Shown here one piece after another: positions 17,556 to 25,971 of a stretch of DNA of 64,000 nucleotides (position 1 is the stretch's first letter; each line of letters begins with the position of its first letter). The DNA is from Acidobacteriota bacterium. Its GTDB lineage: Bacteria > Acidobacteriota > Thermoanaerobaculia > Multivoradales > J023. The stretch is from NCBI GenBank assembly GCA_029263315.1, contig JAJCXR010000032.1:124001-188000 (forward strand), given 5' to 3'. The translations under genes and the position numbers were made by a program. The notes under the pieces were generated by a model. That model searched no databases and was not told where the DNA came from. It was given only the letters and a program-made list of their open reading frames with translations.

Positions 17556-19381
17556 TGGGCTGGCTCGACGACATGACCGAGGAACGAAGCGGCTCCGACC
17601 TCTTCTCCACCCTGCGCGACCCCGCCCCCTGGCTGCTCGACGCCATGGGAGCCGCCCCCACCACCAGCGGCGAGCCGGTGAGCGAGGAGAAGGCCCTGCG
17701 CCTGTCGGTGGTTTATGGCTGCGTCCGCCTGATCGCCGAGACGGCCTCCCTGCCGCCGTTGCGGCTGTACCGTCGCGAGACCACCACCGACGATGAAGGC
17801 AGGAAGAGCACCCGCCGCCACCGGGTCGATAGCCCCGAGGCCCGGGTCATTCGCCAGCCCAACCGGTTCATGACCGAGGCCAGCTTTCGCGAGACCCTCA
17901 CCGCCCACTTGGCCCTGTGGCGCAATGCCTACGCCGAGATCGAGCGCGACAGGAACGGCGACCCCATCAACCTCTGGCCGGTGCCCCCCTGGCGGGCCCA
18001 GGTGGAGGTGGTGGACGGGCAGAAGGTGGTGGTGGTCGACGTCACCGCCCGCGACGGCTCACAGGAGCGGCGCACCCTATGGCCCGGCGACTATCTCCAC
18101 CTGCACGCCCTCTCCCTCGACGGCCTCAAGGGTCGCCCCCTGCTCTCCGGCGGCTGGGACGACGGCGACGCCCGCAACAGCGTTGGGCTGTCGCTGGCCA
18201 TCGAGAAGGACGCCGCCCTCTACTACCGCCACGGCATGAAGATGCAAGGCTATTGGGTCACCGAGGGAAGCTTCGACGACGACGTACGGGAGAAGCTCGA
18301 GCAAGAGCTGCGCACCCTCACCCAAGGTCTCGACAATTTCCACCGCACCGCCCTGCTCGAGGAAGGCGTCGAGTGGAAAGAGATGGGAGGCGGCGCCCCC
18401 GTCGTCGAGCAGCTGCTGGCCATGCGGGTGTTCCAAGTCCAAGACATCGCCCGTTTCTTTGGTATCACCCAGCTGCACAAGCTCGGCGACCTGAGCCGCG
18501 CCACCTTCTCCAACATCGGCGAGCAGCGGGAGGAGTTTTACACCGACACCATGATGGTTTACTTCCTGCGCTGGGAGCAGTTTGTTGGCCTTCAGCTGCT
18601 GTCGCCGGAGCAACAGCGGGACCACTACTACAAGTTCAACACCCGCGCCTTGCTGCGCGGTAGCTTCGCAGATGAGCTCGAGAGCCTGCGCGGCTCGGTG
18701 GTCGACGGCCTGCTGACCCTCGACGAAGCCCGCGAGCTCATCGACCGCGACCCCTACCCCAACGGCATCGGTGCCCTGCCCCGCTTTCAGCTCAACACCG
18801 CCTCGGCGGAGCCCACCGGCCAGGCGGCGGCAGCGCCACCGGCTCCAGCGCCACCAGCCAAGCCGAGCCCCGCCCCCTCGCCAAAGCAGCTCGCCCGCCA
18901 AGTTATCCAGGCCCTGCGTCCCAGCCTGCAACGCAGCGCCGAGCACTTCACCCGACGCGAGGCCCGGGCGGCACAGCGGGCCTGGACCCGTTCCAAGCAC
19001 GACCCCGCCACCTTCGAAACCGCCATGGAGCGCACCTGGCGCGAGCTGCCCGAAGCCATGCGTCGCGAGCTACAGCCCACCGTCGAGGCGGCTGTGGCGG
19101 CCGTCGAGGCCCTGGGTGGTGGGTCAGACAATCTGCGGGCCATCGCCGAAGAGCACCTCGACGACATCGTGGCTCGCTACCTCGAGCACTCGCGCCGCGA
19201 GCTCGCCGAGGGCCTCGCTAGTGCCTCACAAGATGGCGAGTCCAGGCCCGGACAATGGCTCGAAGCGACCCTCGACCACTGGCAGACGCACCGGGCCGAC
19301 GAGCTGGCCGGCGAAGAAATCGACCAACTGGCGGCTCGACTCGTCGAGGCTGCCTTTGACGGCGAGGAAAGCGATCCATGA
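17555..19381 (+). CDS. Phage portal protein (HK97 family)
   Basis: 608 residues, start ATG 17555 overlapping the upstream TGA. The N-terminal block LRLSVVYGCVRLIAETASLPPL (about 48-69), PNRFMTEASFRETL near 104 and the central QVQDIARFFGITQLHKLGD near 295 are characteristic of HK97-type portals, which form the dodecameric ring for DNA entry and head-tail joining. The core ends near residue 420; an Ala/Pro-rich linker and a helical extension of about 150 residues follow, longer than in HK97. It overlaps the protease gene by 4 bp. Confidence 0.93.
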   Translation: MGWLDDMTEERSGSDLFSTLRDPAPWLLDAMGAAPTTSGEPVSEEKALRLSVVYGCVRLIAETASLPPLRLYRRETTTDDEGRKSTRRHRVDSPEARVIRQPNRFMTEASFRETLTAHLALWRNAYAEIERDRNGDPINLWPVPPWRAQVEVVDGQKVVVVDVTARDGSQERRTLWPGDYLHLHALSLDGLKGRPLLSGGWDDGDARNSVGLSLAIEKDAALYYRHGMKMQGYWVTEGSFDDDVREKLEQELRTLTQGLDNFHRTALLEEGVEWKEMGGGAPVVEQLLAMRVFQVQDIARFFGITQLHKLGDLSRATFSNIGEQREEFYTDTMMVYFLRWEQFVGLQLLSPEQQRDHYYKFNTRALLRGSFADELESLRGSVVDGLLTLDEARELIDRDPYPNGIGALPRFQLNTASAEPTGQAAAAPPAPAPPAKPSPAPSPKQLARQVIQALRPSLQRSAEHFTRREARAAQRAWTRSKHDPATFETAMERTWRELPEAMRRELQPTVEAAVAAVEALGGGSDNLRAIAEEHLDDIVARYLEHSRRELAEGLASASQDGESRPGQWLEATLDHWQTHRADELAGEEIDQLAARLVEAAFDGEESDP

Positions 19382-19989
19382 CCGACCTACGAATCATTGA
19401 TGACGCGGAGCTGCGGGTGTCCGGCGAAGGCGCCAGCCGCATGATCGTGGGCTACGCCCCCAAGTGGAACCAGTGGTCCCGTCCCCTGACCTCCGGCAAG
19501 CGGCAATTCGTCGAGCGCTTTGCCCCCGGAGCCTTCGCCGGCCGCGACGGCGAGGTGGTGGCCCTCTACGGCCACGAGAAGCGCAACCTTCTACCCCTCG
19601 GCAGCACCCGGTCCGGCACCTTGCGCCTGCACGACGACGGCGTCGGCCAGGCCTTCGAGCTCGCCCCGCCGGATACCAGCTTTGCGCGGGATCTGTTGGT
19701 GTCGATCGAGCGGGGGGATTTGTCGGAGACGAGCTTTGCCTTCAAGGTGCCGAAGGGCGACGAAGCCGATGAGTGGGAGCGGGGCGAAAGTGGGCTCTTT
19801 CGGCGGACAGTGCACCGGGCGGTGCAGATGGATGTTTCGATCGTCGCCCGTGGGGCATATCCTGGGGCGGATCTCGCTGTACGGGATGCTGGGGAACGGT
19901 TGGATACGTTTCTTGCCGTCGATGAGGTGGTGGGTGGGCATCCGAATCAGCGGTTTGTCAATCGGCAGCGGTGGGTGGAGCTGGGGTGA
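19378..19989 (+). CDS. HK97-type prohead protease (peptidase S78)
   Basis: 203 residues. Conserved blocks: GYAPKWNQWSRPL, FVERFAPGAFAG, the catalytic His in ALYGHEKRN near residue 63, and the catalytic Ser in GDLSETSFAFKVP near 122, followed by VQMDVSIVARGAYPGAD near 148. The protease cleaves the capsid delta domain during maturation. In HK97-like phages the capsid gene normally follows directly; here a 4.3-kb cargo island separates the two. Codon use becomes less G+C-rich in the last 60 codons, towards the island. Confidence 0.93.
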   Translation: MTDLRIIDDAELRVSGEGASRMIVGYAPKWNQWSRPLTSGKRQFVERFAPGAFAGRDGEVVALYGHEKRNLLPLGSTRSGTLRLHDDGVGQAFELAPPDTSFARDLLVSIERGDLSETSFAFKVPKGDEADEWERGESGLFRRTVHRAVQMDVSIVARGAYPGADLAVRDAGERLDTFLAVDEVVGGHPNQRFVNRQRWVELG

Positions 19990-20380
19990 GGGTTTACACC
20001 TCGGGCGGCAGGCCGATAGAATCCTCGCCAGCTTGGCGGTTGCCTTCAAGTTGTAGATGTCTAGGGGATTGCTGAATTGACTGGTGGAGTCGGTGGAGGT
20101 ATGGGCACCTTGGCAGTTCTTTTCGGATTTGGGCTGCCAGCCGCCGACTTGCGGCGGTTGTGGCGATTACGTCTGCGGATTGACGTGTTGGCCCGGTAGA
20201 AACGGTGGATTGAATGGGATATATCGGCCGGGGTTAAGAATTTGGGCAGAGGATGAAAGTTCCTTCCTGAGTGCTCTGCGTCTCAGAATTGACTGGATGG
20301 CGGTTTCAGCTACGCACGTCGGATAACAAGGATATGCGATTTGAATACAGAGTCACGTCTGCGAGTACCAATTGAATAAC
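19990..20380. other. Left edge of the cargo island, no supported gene
   Basis: About 390 bp of lower G+C than the phage genes. An 80-codon frame at 20084-20326 is open but has no ribosome site or recognisable motif. I see no clear attC-like palindrome here, so the exact left border of the inserted DNA is not resolved. Confidence 0.4.
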
Positions 20381-20887
20381 ATGACAGGAACCAACCTACG
20401 CGGGGCGTCCATGAAGGATGATGAAACCAGGTCTTCCGATCCAGATCTATCGAAGCCTGAACCAGCGTCCCTCTCGGAGGTAAACGAGCAGGATGAGTCA
20501 ACACAAGAATCGGCACCTGAGCTGGAGGCGATGCTGAAGCAACTGGAGCTTGTGGACATCCGAATGCGGCACCACATTACACGATTCTGGGCACTGCCCT
20601 CAGCTTATCTAGGTGTAGTCTTTCTTGTCTTTTCCGGATTAGAGAAATCAGATCTGGATGCCCACCAGCCCTTCCTTTCGGGTGGACTAGTCTTATTCGG
20701 ATGTCTGGTTCTCGTGGCAATGGCGGCCTCCAACGAGGGTTTTGGCCGCTCTGTTCGAAGAGTAGGAGAAATAGAAGCAGCCCTTCATCTAAAGGTCTCT
20801 CCAAGAATGATGCTGCTGCAATTCTTGCCTTACTATCTGGTTGCCCTAGTTGGCATTGGTTACTCGATTGCAATGTTGGTCACGTGA
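20381..20887 (+). CDS. Cassette gene 1: predicted three-helix membrane protein
   Basis: 168 residues from ATG 20381 (TTG 20372 and ATG 20411 are alternatives; no strong ribosome site decides). The N-terminal 60 residues are acidic and probably disordered (KPEPASLSEVNEQDES). A short helix (LEAMLKQLELVDIRMRHHI) leads into three hydrophobic segments at about residues 69-85, 97-115 and 143-165. No known family recognised. It is first in a set with TIR and DUF4062 proteins; small membrane proteins next to such genes can be effectors or sensors of defence systems, which is inference. Codon use is poorer in G+C than that of the phage genes. Confidence 0.6.
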   Translation: MTGTNLRGASMKDDETRSSDPDLSKPEPASLSEVNEQDESTQESAPELEAMLKQLELVDIRMRHHITRFWALPSAYLGVVFLVFSGLEKSDLDAHQPFLSGGLVLFGCLVLVAMAASNEGFGRSVRRVGEIEAALHLKVSPRMMLLQFLPYYLVALVGIGYSIAMLVT

Positions 20888-20934
20888 GCCAAAATGTGGC
20901 GACCCAACTGCCTACTCTCCGTATATCCCACCGA

Positions 20935-20983
20935 CTCGAACGCACGGCGCGGCGCGCCGGCGCTCAGCCGGAGCCCGTTCGAC
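20935..20983 (+). repeat. attC-like site A after cassette gene 1
   Basis: Outer arms CTCGAAC (20935-20941) and GTTCGAC (20977-20983) are inverted repeats with one mismatch, and the inner part is G+C-rich and self-complementary around GGCGCGCC. The inner right segment GGCGCTCAGCCG is shared with site B (22569-22580). The upstream stop is 48 bp away and the next start 22 bp away. Confidence 0.5.
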
Positions 20984-21005
20984 CCAGGGCTTAAGAGGAA
21001 GCTTA

Positions 21006-22496
21006 GTGCGAATCGTTAGCGACAGAATCCTATGGCTCAAGAAGCATCGGGGCTCGGAAGCCTATCGGCTCAAGCTTCCCAGCCATACGAGATTTGCTCT
21101 AGGTCTACAGAATGGGACCTCTACCTTCTTGGTTCCGTCATCTCAGGGTACCTCTATAGTTGTATCTGAGATAAGCCCTTTGAGCTGGGGAGACTTGTGG
21201 AGACTCAGAGTGAAGCTTACAGACTCTCCTGGCGCCTCCCTGAAGCTCTTCGAGGTTCTCCGGGCGGGAGGGGTGAACATCGTGAAACAAGAAGTAACGA
21301 CAATCTCCTCTTCTCCGATGGCTGCGATAGAATTAGAGATGCTGCTCGATTTGAGGAACTATTCATCGGAAATAGATGGCGATACTCGCACGAGAAATTC
21401 TACCGAGAGTCCGGAATTCACTCCTAGTCACCTGCTCCATCAAATTCTGGAGGGAGTAGGTGAGGACACGGTTAGAGGAACGGCAGGAACGGCGACGAAT
21501 GATTGGCGGATTCAGTGCCAGAGGGCTAAGTTCTTTTTTGAGAACAAGGATTTCATTCCCCGTTTCGAGAGATCATTGGTTTCTGGCAGTGAGCTATTGA
21601 TCCCGAAGAGCCTAATTACTGAAAGGATCCACTGGAATCGAGATCTGGAAGGGGAAATCCCCTGTTTGGCAATCGCGGATACTGAAGAAGGCTTCCTGAA
21701 ACTTGATCTGCTCCAGCCTGGGCGCTTGGTGATGATCTTAGACATCAGGCACCAAGATCGTTTGGGAGCGTTCCAGAGTTTGCTTGACTACTTGATCAGC
21801 CATCGTCTTGATGTGAAAAGCACACTGCTTCGCACTACAAGTCTTAACTCGAAGGATGTGCTGATCACTGTAAGTGCAGAGATTGGCAGTGGCCTGGATA
21901 TTCTAGAGTTGCTAAGGAGTTTGCCTACAGTTGGTTTCGTAGAAGATTTGAAGATTGTGGATAGCTATGGGATCATCCCAAGTGTCCGTTCAGAGCTCCG
22001 CGGCGAGGGCCTACTTCGGGAGGCTTCTGAGGGTATTGTAGAGGATCGCGTTACTGCTGACACTGGTTCTGCGAAACGAGAGGCTAGACATAGCTATGAC
22101 GTTGCATTGTCATTTGCAGGAGAAGACCGAGCACACGCGGAAAGGCTGGCGGGGCTACTCACTGACCAAGGGCTTCGAGTCTTCTATGACCGCTACGAGC
22201 GTAGTGGTCTCTGGGGCAAGGATTTGTATCAGCATCTCCAGAAAGTATACAAAGATGACGCTGAGTACTGTGTCATCTTTGTTAGCGAGCATTATGCGAG
22301 GAAACTCTGGGCCAGACATGAGTTAAAAAATGCTCAAGTACGGGCATTCATGGAGGCAAGAGAGTATATCTTGCCCATAAGGCTGGACGACACCGAAGTT
22401 GCTGGAATACACAACACTCTGGCCTATATTGATCTACGCGAGGTTTCTATCGAAGAAATTGCTGAGGATTTGTTGGAGAAAATCAATGAGAAGTGA
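21006..22496 (+). CDS. Cassette gene 2: TIR-domain protein with two ACT-like domains
   Basis: I start at GTG 21006, preceded by AAGAGGAAG; an upstream ATG at 20850 would run through the palindrome. The 496-residue product ends in a TIR domain (about 360-496): SYDVALSFAGEDR, VFYDRYE, CVIFVSEHYARKLW and the likely catalytic Glu439 in ARHELKNA, expected for NAD-cleaving bacterial TIRs. The region before it has two segments that look like ACT folds: LRVKLTDSPGASLKLFEVL...VNIVKQE (about 65-120) and LVMILDIRHQDRLGAFQSLL...KDVLITVSAEI (about 240-318). ACT domains bind amino acids or other small ligands, so a ligand-gated TIR is a reasonable hypothesis. The TIR call is firm, the ACT calls rest on pattern only. 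Confidence 0.82.
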   Translation: MRIVSDRILWLKKHRGSEAYRLKLPSHTRFALGLQNGTSTFLVPSSQGTSIVVSEISPLSWGDLWRLRVKLTDSPGASLKLFEVLRAGGVNIVKQEVTTISSSPMAAIELEMLLDLRNYSSEIDGDTRTRNSTESPEFTPSHLLHQILEGVGEDTVRGTAGTATNDWRIQCQRAKFFFENKDFIPRFERSLVSGSELLIPKSLITERIHWNRDLEGEIPCLAIADTEEGFLKLDLLQPGRLVMILDIRHQDRLGAFQSLLDYLISHRLDVKSTLLRTTSLNSKDVLITVSAEIGSGLDILELLRSLPTVGFVEDLKIVDSYGIIPSVRSELRGEGLLREASEGIVEDRVTADTGSAKREARHSYDVALSFAGEDRAHAERLAGLLTDQGLRVFYDRYERSGLWGKDLYQHLQKVYKDDAEYCVIFVSEHYARKLWARHELKNAQVRAFMEAREYILPIRLDDTEVAGIHNTLAYIDLREVSIEEIAEDLLEKINEK

Positions 22497-22536
22497 ATTC
22501 AGTTTTGCTATTAGCGAATCACGCTGAACGCGTCGA

Positions 22537-22592
22537 ACCCAACGGTTCGAGTGCATGGCGCAGCACCGGCGCTCAGCCGTGTCACGTTGTCT
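22537..22592 (+). repeat. attC-like site B after the TIR gene
   Basis: Left core ACCCAAC (22537-22543) fits the attC consensus RYYYAAC; the right core is GTTGTCT (22586-22592). The inner sequence GGCGCTCAGCCG matches site A. The TIR stop is 40 bp upstream and the next start 25 bp downstream. Weaker than site C at the right core. Confidence 0.45.
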
Positions 22593-22617
22593 TCCAATGA
22601 AGGGAAGGAGAATCTAG

Positions 22618-23853
22618 ATGCCTCGAAGAGAGACGGTCGTTGATGTTCTGGTAGCCTCTCCAGGCGACCTCGAGCCAGAACGAAGAGTGACCGAGGAGGT
22701 GATAGCCGAGTGGAACAGGACTTGGTCACGAGAGAGGGCAGTCAGGCTCAACAGCTTGACTTGGGAAGCCGACACGTTCCCAGATTTTGGAAAAGACGCT
22801 CAAGACGTCGTAAACAGACAGCTTGGCGACGATTACGATATTTTCTTAGGCGTGCTGTGGGCCCGCTTCGGCACGCCGACAATGAGGGCTGCTTCCGGCA
22901 CACTTGAGGAATTCGAAAGGGCACTCGCGCGACACAGGGATGATCCCGAAAGCGTGAAGATAATGATTTATTTTAAGTCAGCCGCTATCTCCCCAGAGAG
23001 CGACCCAGAGCAGCTAAAGCAAGTGCAGGAGTTTCGCGCTCGGCTTAAAGAGCTGGGCGCTCTCTACCACACCTTCAACTCCGAAGATGATTTCGCTAGC
23101 TATCTCCGAATACATCTAAGCAAACAGGTCCAAGAGTGGATAGACCCAGGTTTCGCTAGAAGCAGAAAGAAGACCCCCGAGCCACGAACGGAGGGCGTTG
23201 ACGCAAGCGGTCCTCCAGAAGACGCCAATAAAGAGGAGGAAGGGTTTCTCGATCTTGTGGAAGCTGGGACCGAGAACTTTCAGGAGTTGGCGGAGCATTC
23301 GAGCAGGTTTACTGCAGTCCTAGGTGAGTTCGGCGAACGAATTTCGGCAAACACTGAGGAGCTCAACGCCCTTAAGTCGAAACCCTCCGAGGATGTCGCG
23401 TCCAGAAAACGCATTATCAAGAAATCAGCTAAGGCGACGGTTGGACTAGCTGAGGCAGTGGAAGTTTTCATTCAGGACTTCAGGAAGACATACGGCGCAG
23501 CGATGGACTCGTATGGCAAGGCTGCTGCGCTCATCGTCGACTTTGACCCTGAGGATTCCTCGTTGGTGCAAGACTCCCTCGAGACGGTTGTAGAGCTGAA
23601 GGAGACCTTAGAACGTTCCCTGGAACAGATGAAGGCTTTCCGAGTGTCTATTGAAAGCACGCCGCGAGTAACGACGGAATTCAACAAGGCAAAAAAGAGG
23701 GCCGTGCTGGCTTTGAGCTTACTAGAGACGGAAATGGAAGTGGGTATTAACTCGTCGAAGGAGGTAGAGTCCTTGATGTCAGGTGTGATCGAGAAGATCG
23801 AAGCGGGCAATGGCACCGACACCGAGAGCGACGATCTCGACAATGGAAGATAA
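22618..23853 (+). CDS. Cassette gene 3: DUF4062-domain protein
   Basis: 411 residues; AAGGGAAGGAG lies 7 bp before ATG 22618. The first 110 residues form a DUF4062 domain: VDVLVASPGDLEPERRVTEE, YDIFLGVLWARFGTPT and the Glu-bearing GTLEEFERA near residue 100. DUF4062 belongs to the wider TIR/nucleoside-deoxyribosyltransferase-like fold and is known as an N-terminal domain of STAND-type defence proteins. Residues 160-411 are long, charged helices without an NTPase motif, so this is a free-standing DUF4062 protein with a coiled-coil-like tail. Its TAA stop lies inside the next attC-like palindrome. A partnership with the TIR gene is possible but unproven, since cassettes need not be functionally linked. 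Confidence 0.8.
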   Translation: MPRRETVVDVLVASPGDLEPERRVTEEVIAEWNRTWSRERAVRLNSLTWEADTFPDFGKDAQDVVNRQLGDDYDIFLGVLWARFGTPTMRAASGTLEEFERALARHRDDPESVKIMIYFKSAAISPESDPEQLKQVQEFRARLKELGALYHTFNSEDDFASYLRIHLSKQVQEWIDPGFARSRKKTPEPRTEGVDASGPPEDANKEEEGFLDLVEAGTENFQELAEHSSRFTAVLGEFGERISANTEELNALKSKPSEDVASRKRIIKKSAKATVGLAEAVEVFIQDFRKTYGAAMDSYGKAAALIVDFDPEDSSLVQDSLETVVELKETLERSLEQMKAFRVSIESTPRVTTEFNKAKKRAVLALSLLETEMEVGINSSKEVESLMSGVIEKIEAGNGTDTESDDLDNGR

Positions 23854-23907
23854 CAATCGGCTGCACGGTACCGCGCAAGCGGGCCCCCTTGAGCGCTGAC
23901 GTTAGGT
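23848..23907 (+). repeat. attC-like site C after the DUF4062 gene
   Basis: The best of the set: 60 bp running from AGATAAC, which contains the gene's stop codon, to GTTAGGT (23901-23907), a perfect match to the attC right core GTTRRRY. The inner segments CGGCTGCACGG and GAGCGCTGAC give the partial, bulged complementarity expected of attC. Confidence 0.55.
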
Positions 23908-24322
23908 GTCACAGCAGGGCTGTTGGCAGCCAGGTCTGCCAATTTTCTGAATGATCTTCGTGAACGTGAGAAGAGATTCTCAGCGAAGTCCAGAAGGGGT
24001 GCCGAATATGGAAGGTAGCGCCCCGCCTTGACCGGCCGCATAGCACCAACTTGGAGCGAACTCGCTCCGTGCGTCGCTCAGCTCGACACGTTGGCTGCAG
24101 CCCCCACCCTTGACATGCCCTCACCCCATCCCCCACAATGCCACCACGACATCGACGATGCCCACGGGCCTGCGTGATCCAAGACCACCACACCCCAGCA
24201 TCGTAACGTAGCGGCCGTGACGCCGAGCGCGCGGAGCTACCCACTACCCTCTTTCAACGACGAGGGTGCGGGGGCTCCGCGTTCTGCGTTTCTGGGCTCT
24301 CCACCCTGGAGGACGAGCCCAC
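23908..24322. other. Right edge of cargo island and capsid leader
   Basis: No gene is supported. A further palindrome at 24045-24096 begins CACCAAC and ends GTTGGCT, with GTCGCTCAGCTCGACAC inside, much like sites A and B. From about 24100 the sequence returns to the G+C-rich style of the phage, and a strong ribosome site (TGGAGGA, 24307-24313) precedes the capsid gene. Confidence 0.5.
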
Positions 24323-25672
24323 ATGGCCGAGATGCGACACAAGGTCATCGAATGGCGCAGGGAGCGCAAGCAGCTCGCCGAGCAGGCGGGCCAGCTCCTG
24401 CGTGACGCCGGTGACGACGCCCTATCCACCGAAGCGGAAGAACGCTTCGACGCCATCCATGCCGACATCGGCAAGCTCGACGCCCGCATCGACCGGGCGG
24501 AGCGCCAAATCCTCACCGAGGAGCGGCTGAGCCAGCCCCAAGGCGCCAAGGTCGGTCTGCGCAGTTGGGACACCCCCGACGACCCGGAGACGGACCGAAG
24601 CCGCGACGACGGCAAATCCCGCGAGCACAGCCCCTGGCCCGAGAACCGCTCCCACGAGGACGAGGTGTCGTTCCGCTTCATCTGCGGCGGCGACACCTTC
24701 CTCGAGGTGCCGGAGGATGCCGAGGCCTTCGCCCTGCGTAGCGCCGAGGGCTCGGAGATGTACAACGAGATGGTGCGGGAGGATCGCTCGATCAACAGCG
24801 CCGCCGCCAATCAGGGCGGTTACCTCATCGCCCCGCGCTACACCGGCCAGCTGCTCCAGGGCATGGCCTCGTTCGGCGGCCTGCGGGACTCTCGGGCCCG
24901 CGACTGGCGCACCGGCCACGGCGCCAGCATCAACCTGGCCACCAACAACGACACCCAGATGGCCCATGTGGTCGGTTTCGGTCAGGAGACGCCAGAGGAA
25001 GACCTCGAATTCGGTCTGCTGACCTCCAACACCCTGCTGGGTAGCTCCGGCGTGGTGCTCGTCGACATCGACGTGCTGCAAGACGCCACCGAGACTAGCA
25101 ACCTCCAAGCCGATCTGTGGGACATCGCCGGCCGCCGCATTGAGCGGCGCATCCAGTTCGAGGCCACCACCAACGACCCGGCGGTGTCGGGACGTGGCAA
25201 CCCGGGCTTGCTGGTGGCCGCCGCCAAGGGCGAGGACGCCGCCCTGGTCAACGCCGTGGCCTTCGACGAGCTCTACAACCTGAAGCACAGCGTCAACCGC
25301 TACCACCGCAAGAACGGCGAGTGGGGCTTCGCCGACAGCACCGAGCTGGCCCTCAAGAAGATGAAGAACAACCAGGGGGATCCGGCGTGGGACCCCGGAG
25401 CGGTGAAGCTGGGCGCTCCCCGCACCTTCGACGGCGACCCCTACCACGTCAACGACTACATGCCCGCCATCGGGGCCGGTGCCAAGTCGATCTCCTACGG
25501 CGACATGTCGCGGCTGCGCCTGCGCATGGTGCGCCGCGTCACCTTGTTTCGCTTCAACGAGAAATACATGGCCAAGCACCAGGTGGGTTTCATGGCCTTC
25601 GTGCGCTTCGGCCACCTGCTCGAAGACCCGGGCGACATGCCCATCAGGTACCTACAGCACCCGGCGGCGTGA
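24323..25672 (+). CDS. HK97-type major capsid protein
   Basis: 449 residues from ATG 24323, chosen for its ribosome site. Residues 1-95 are a charged coiled coil (RREKQLAEQAGQL-like region), the delta scaffold domain cut by the protease. The body has the HK97 signature SINSAAANQGGYLIAPRYTGQLLQGM near 158-183, GLRDSRARDWRTG, the E-loop region and, near the C terminus, RRVTLFRFNEKYMAKHQVGFMAFVRFG. It forms the icosahedral shell. It is separated from its protease gene by the cargo island, and its own ribosome site probably keeps it expressed. Confidence 0.93.
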   Translation: MAEMRHKVIEWRRERKQLAEQAGQLLRDAGDDALSTEAEERFDAIHADIGKLDARIDRAERQILTEERLSQPQGAKVGLRSWDTPDDPETDRSRDDGKSREHSPWPENRSHEDEVSFRFICGGDTFLEVPEDAEAFALRSAEGSEMYNEMVREDRSINSAAANQGGYLIAPRYTGQLLQGMASFGGLRDSRARDWRTGHGASINLATNNDTQMAHVVGFGQETPEEDLEFGLLTSNTLLGSSGVVLVDIDVLQDATETSNLQADLWDIAGRRIERRIQFEATTNDPAVSGRGNPGLLVAAAKGEDAALVNAVAFDELYNLKHSVNRYHRKNGEWGFADSTELALKKMKNNQGDPAWDPGAVKLGAPRTFDGDPYHVNDYMPAIGAGAKSISYGDMSRLRLRMVRRVTLFRFNEKYMAKHQVGFMAFVRFGHLLEDPGDMPIRYLQHPAA

Positions 25673-25682
25673 GGAGAGGACC

Positions 25683-25967
25683 ATGACGAAAGCGAAGGCG
25701 ACCCGGCTCACCCACATCCGCATCGTCTCCCACATCTCAGGCCCTGGCCGCCAAATCAAGGCCGGCCGGGTGCTGGTGGTGGGCAACAACATCTCCCAGG
25801 CCGAGGCGGCCCGGTTGCTCGACAAGGGCCTGGCGGAGGACGCCGGCGCCGAGCTCATCGGCCAGGATCTCGGCCTGCTGGTGCAGCAGCTGAAGACCTT
25901 GCCCGAGTCGCAGCTCGCCTCCCTGCTCGGCCAGGTCGGCGACACCGAGGCCAAGGCCGAGGGCTAG
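25683..25967 (+). CDS. Small phage head protein, unknown
   Basis: 94 residues, ATG 25683 following GAGGAGAGG closely after the capsid stop. Beta-rich start (THIRIVSHISGPGRQIKAGRV) then ISQAEAARLLDKGLAEDAG, a pattern seen in short phage proteins of the capsid-connector region that bind at ligand-like pockets of neighbouring structural proteins. The C-terminal half is helical. No firm family; structural role inferred from position. Confidence 0.65.
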   Translation: MTKAKATRLTHIRIVSHISGPGRQIKAGRVLVVGNNISQAEAARLLDKGLAEDAGAELIGQDLGLLVQQLKTLPESQLASLLGQVGDTEAKAEG

Positions 25968-25971
25968 GACA

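Larger units (their letters stand above)
19990..24096 (+). mobile_element. Cargo island resembling an integron gene-cassette array
   Basis: Three genes on the same strand, each followed within 50 bp of its stop by an imperfect palindrome whose ends read AAC...GTT (attC-like, at 20935, 22537 and 23848), with a further palindrome at 24045. The next gene starts 23-26 bp after the right end of the preceding palindrome. This compact gene-palindrome-gene pattern is that of integron cassettes. The G+C is visibly lower than in the surrounding structural genes. No integron integrase is in the window. Confidence 0.5.

Noticed and set aside
20084-20326. 80-codon frame at the left edge of the cargo island
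   Set aside because: No ribosome site, no motif, and unusual Cys/Trp content; could be a cassette remnant but is not supported as a gene.
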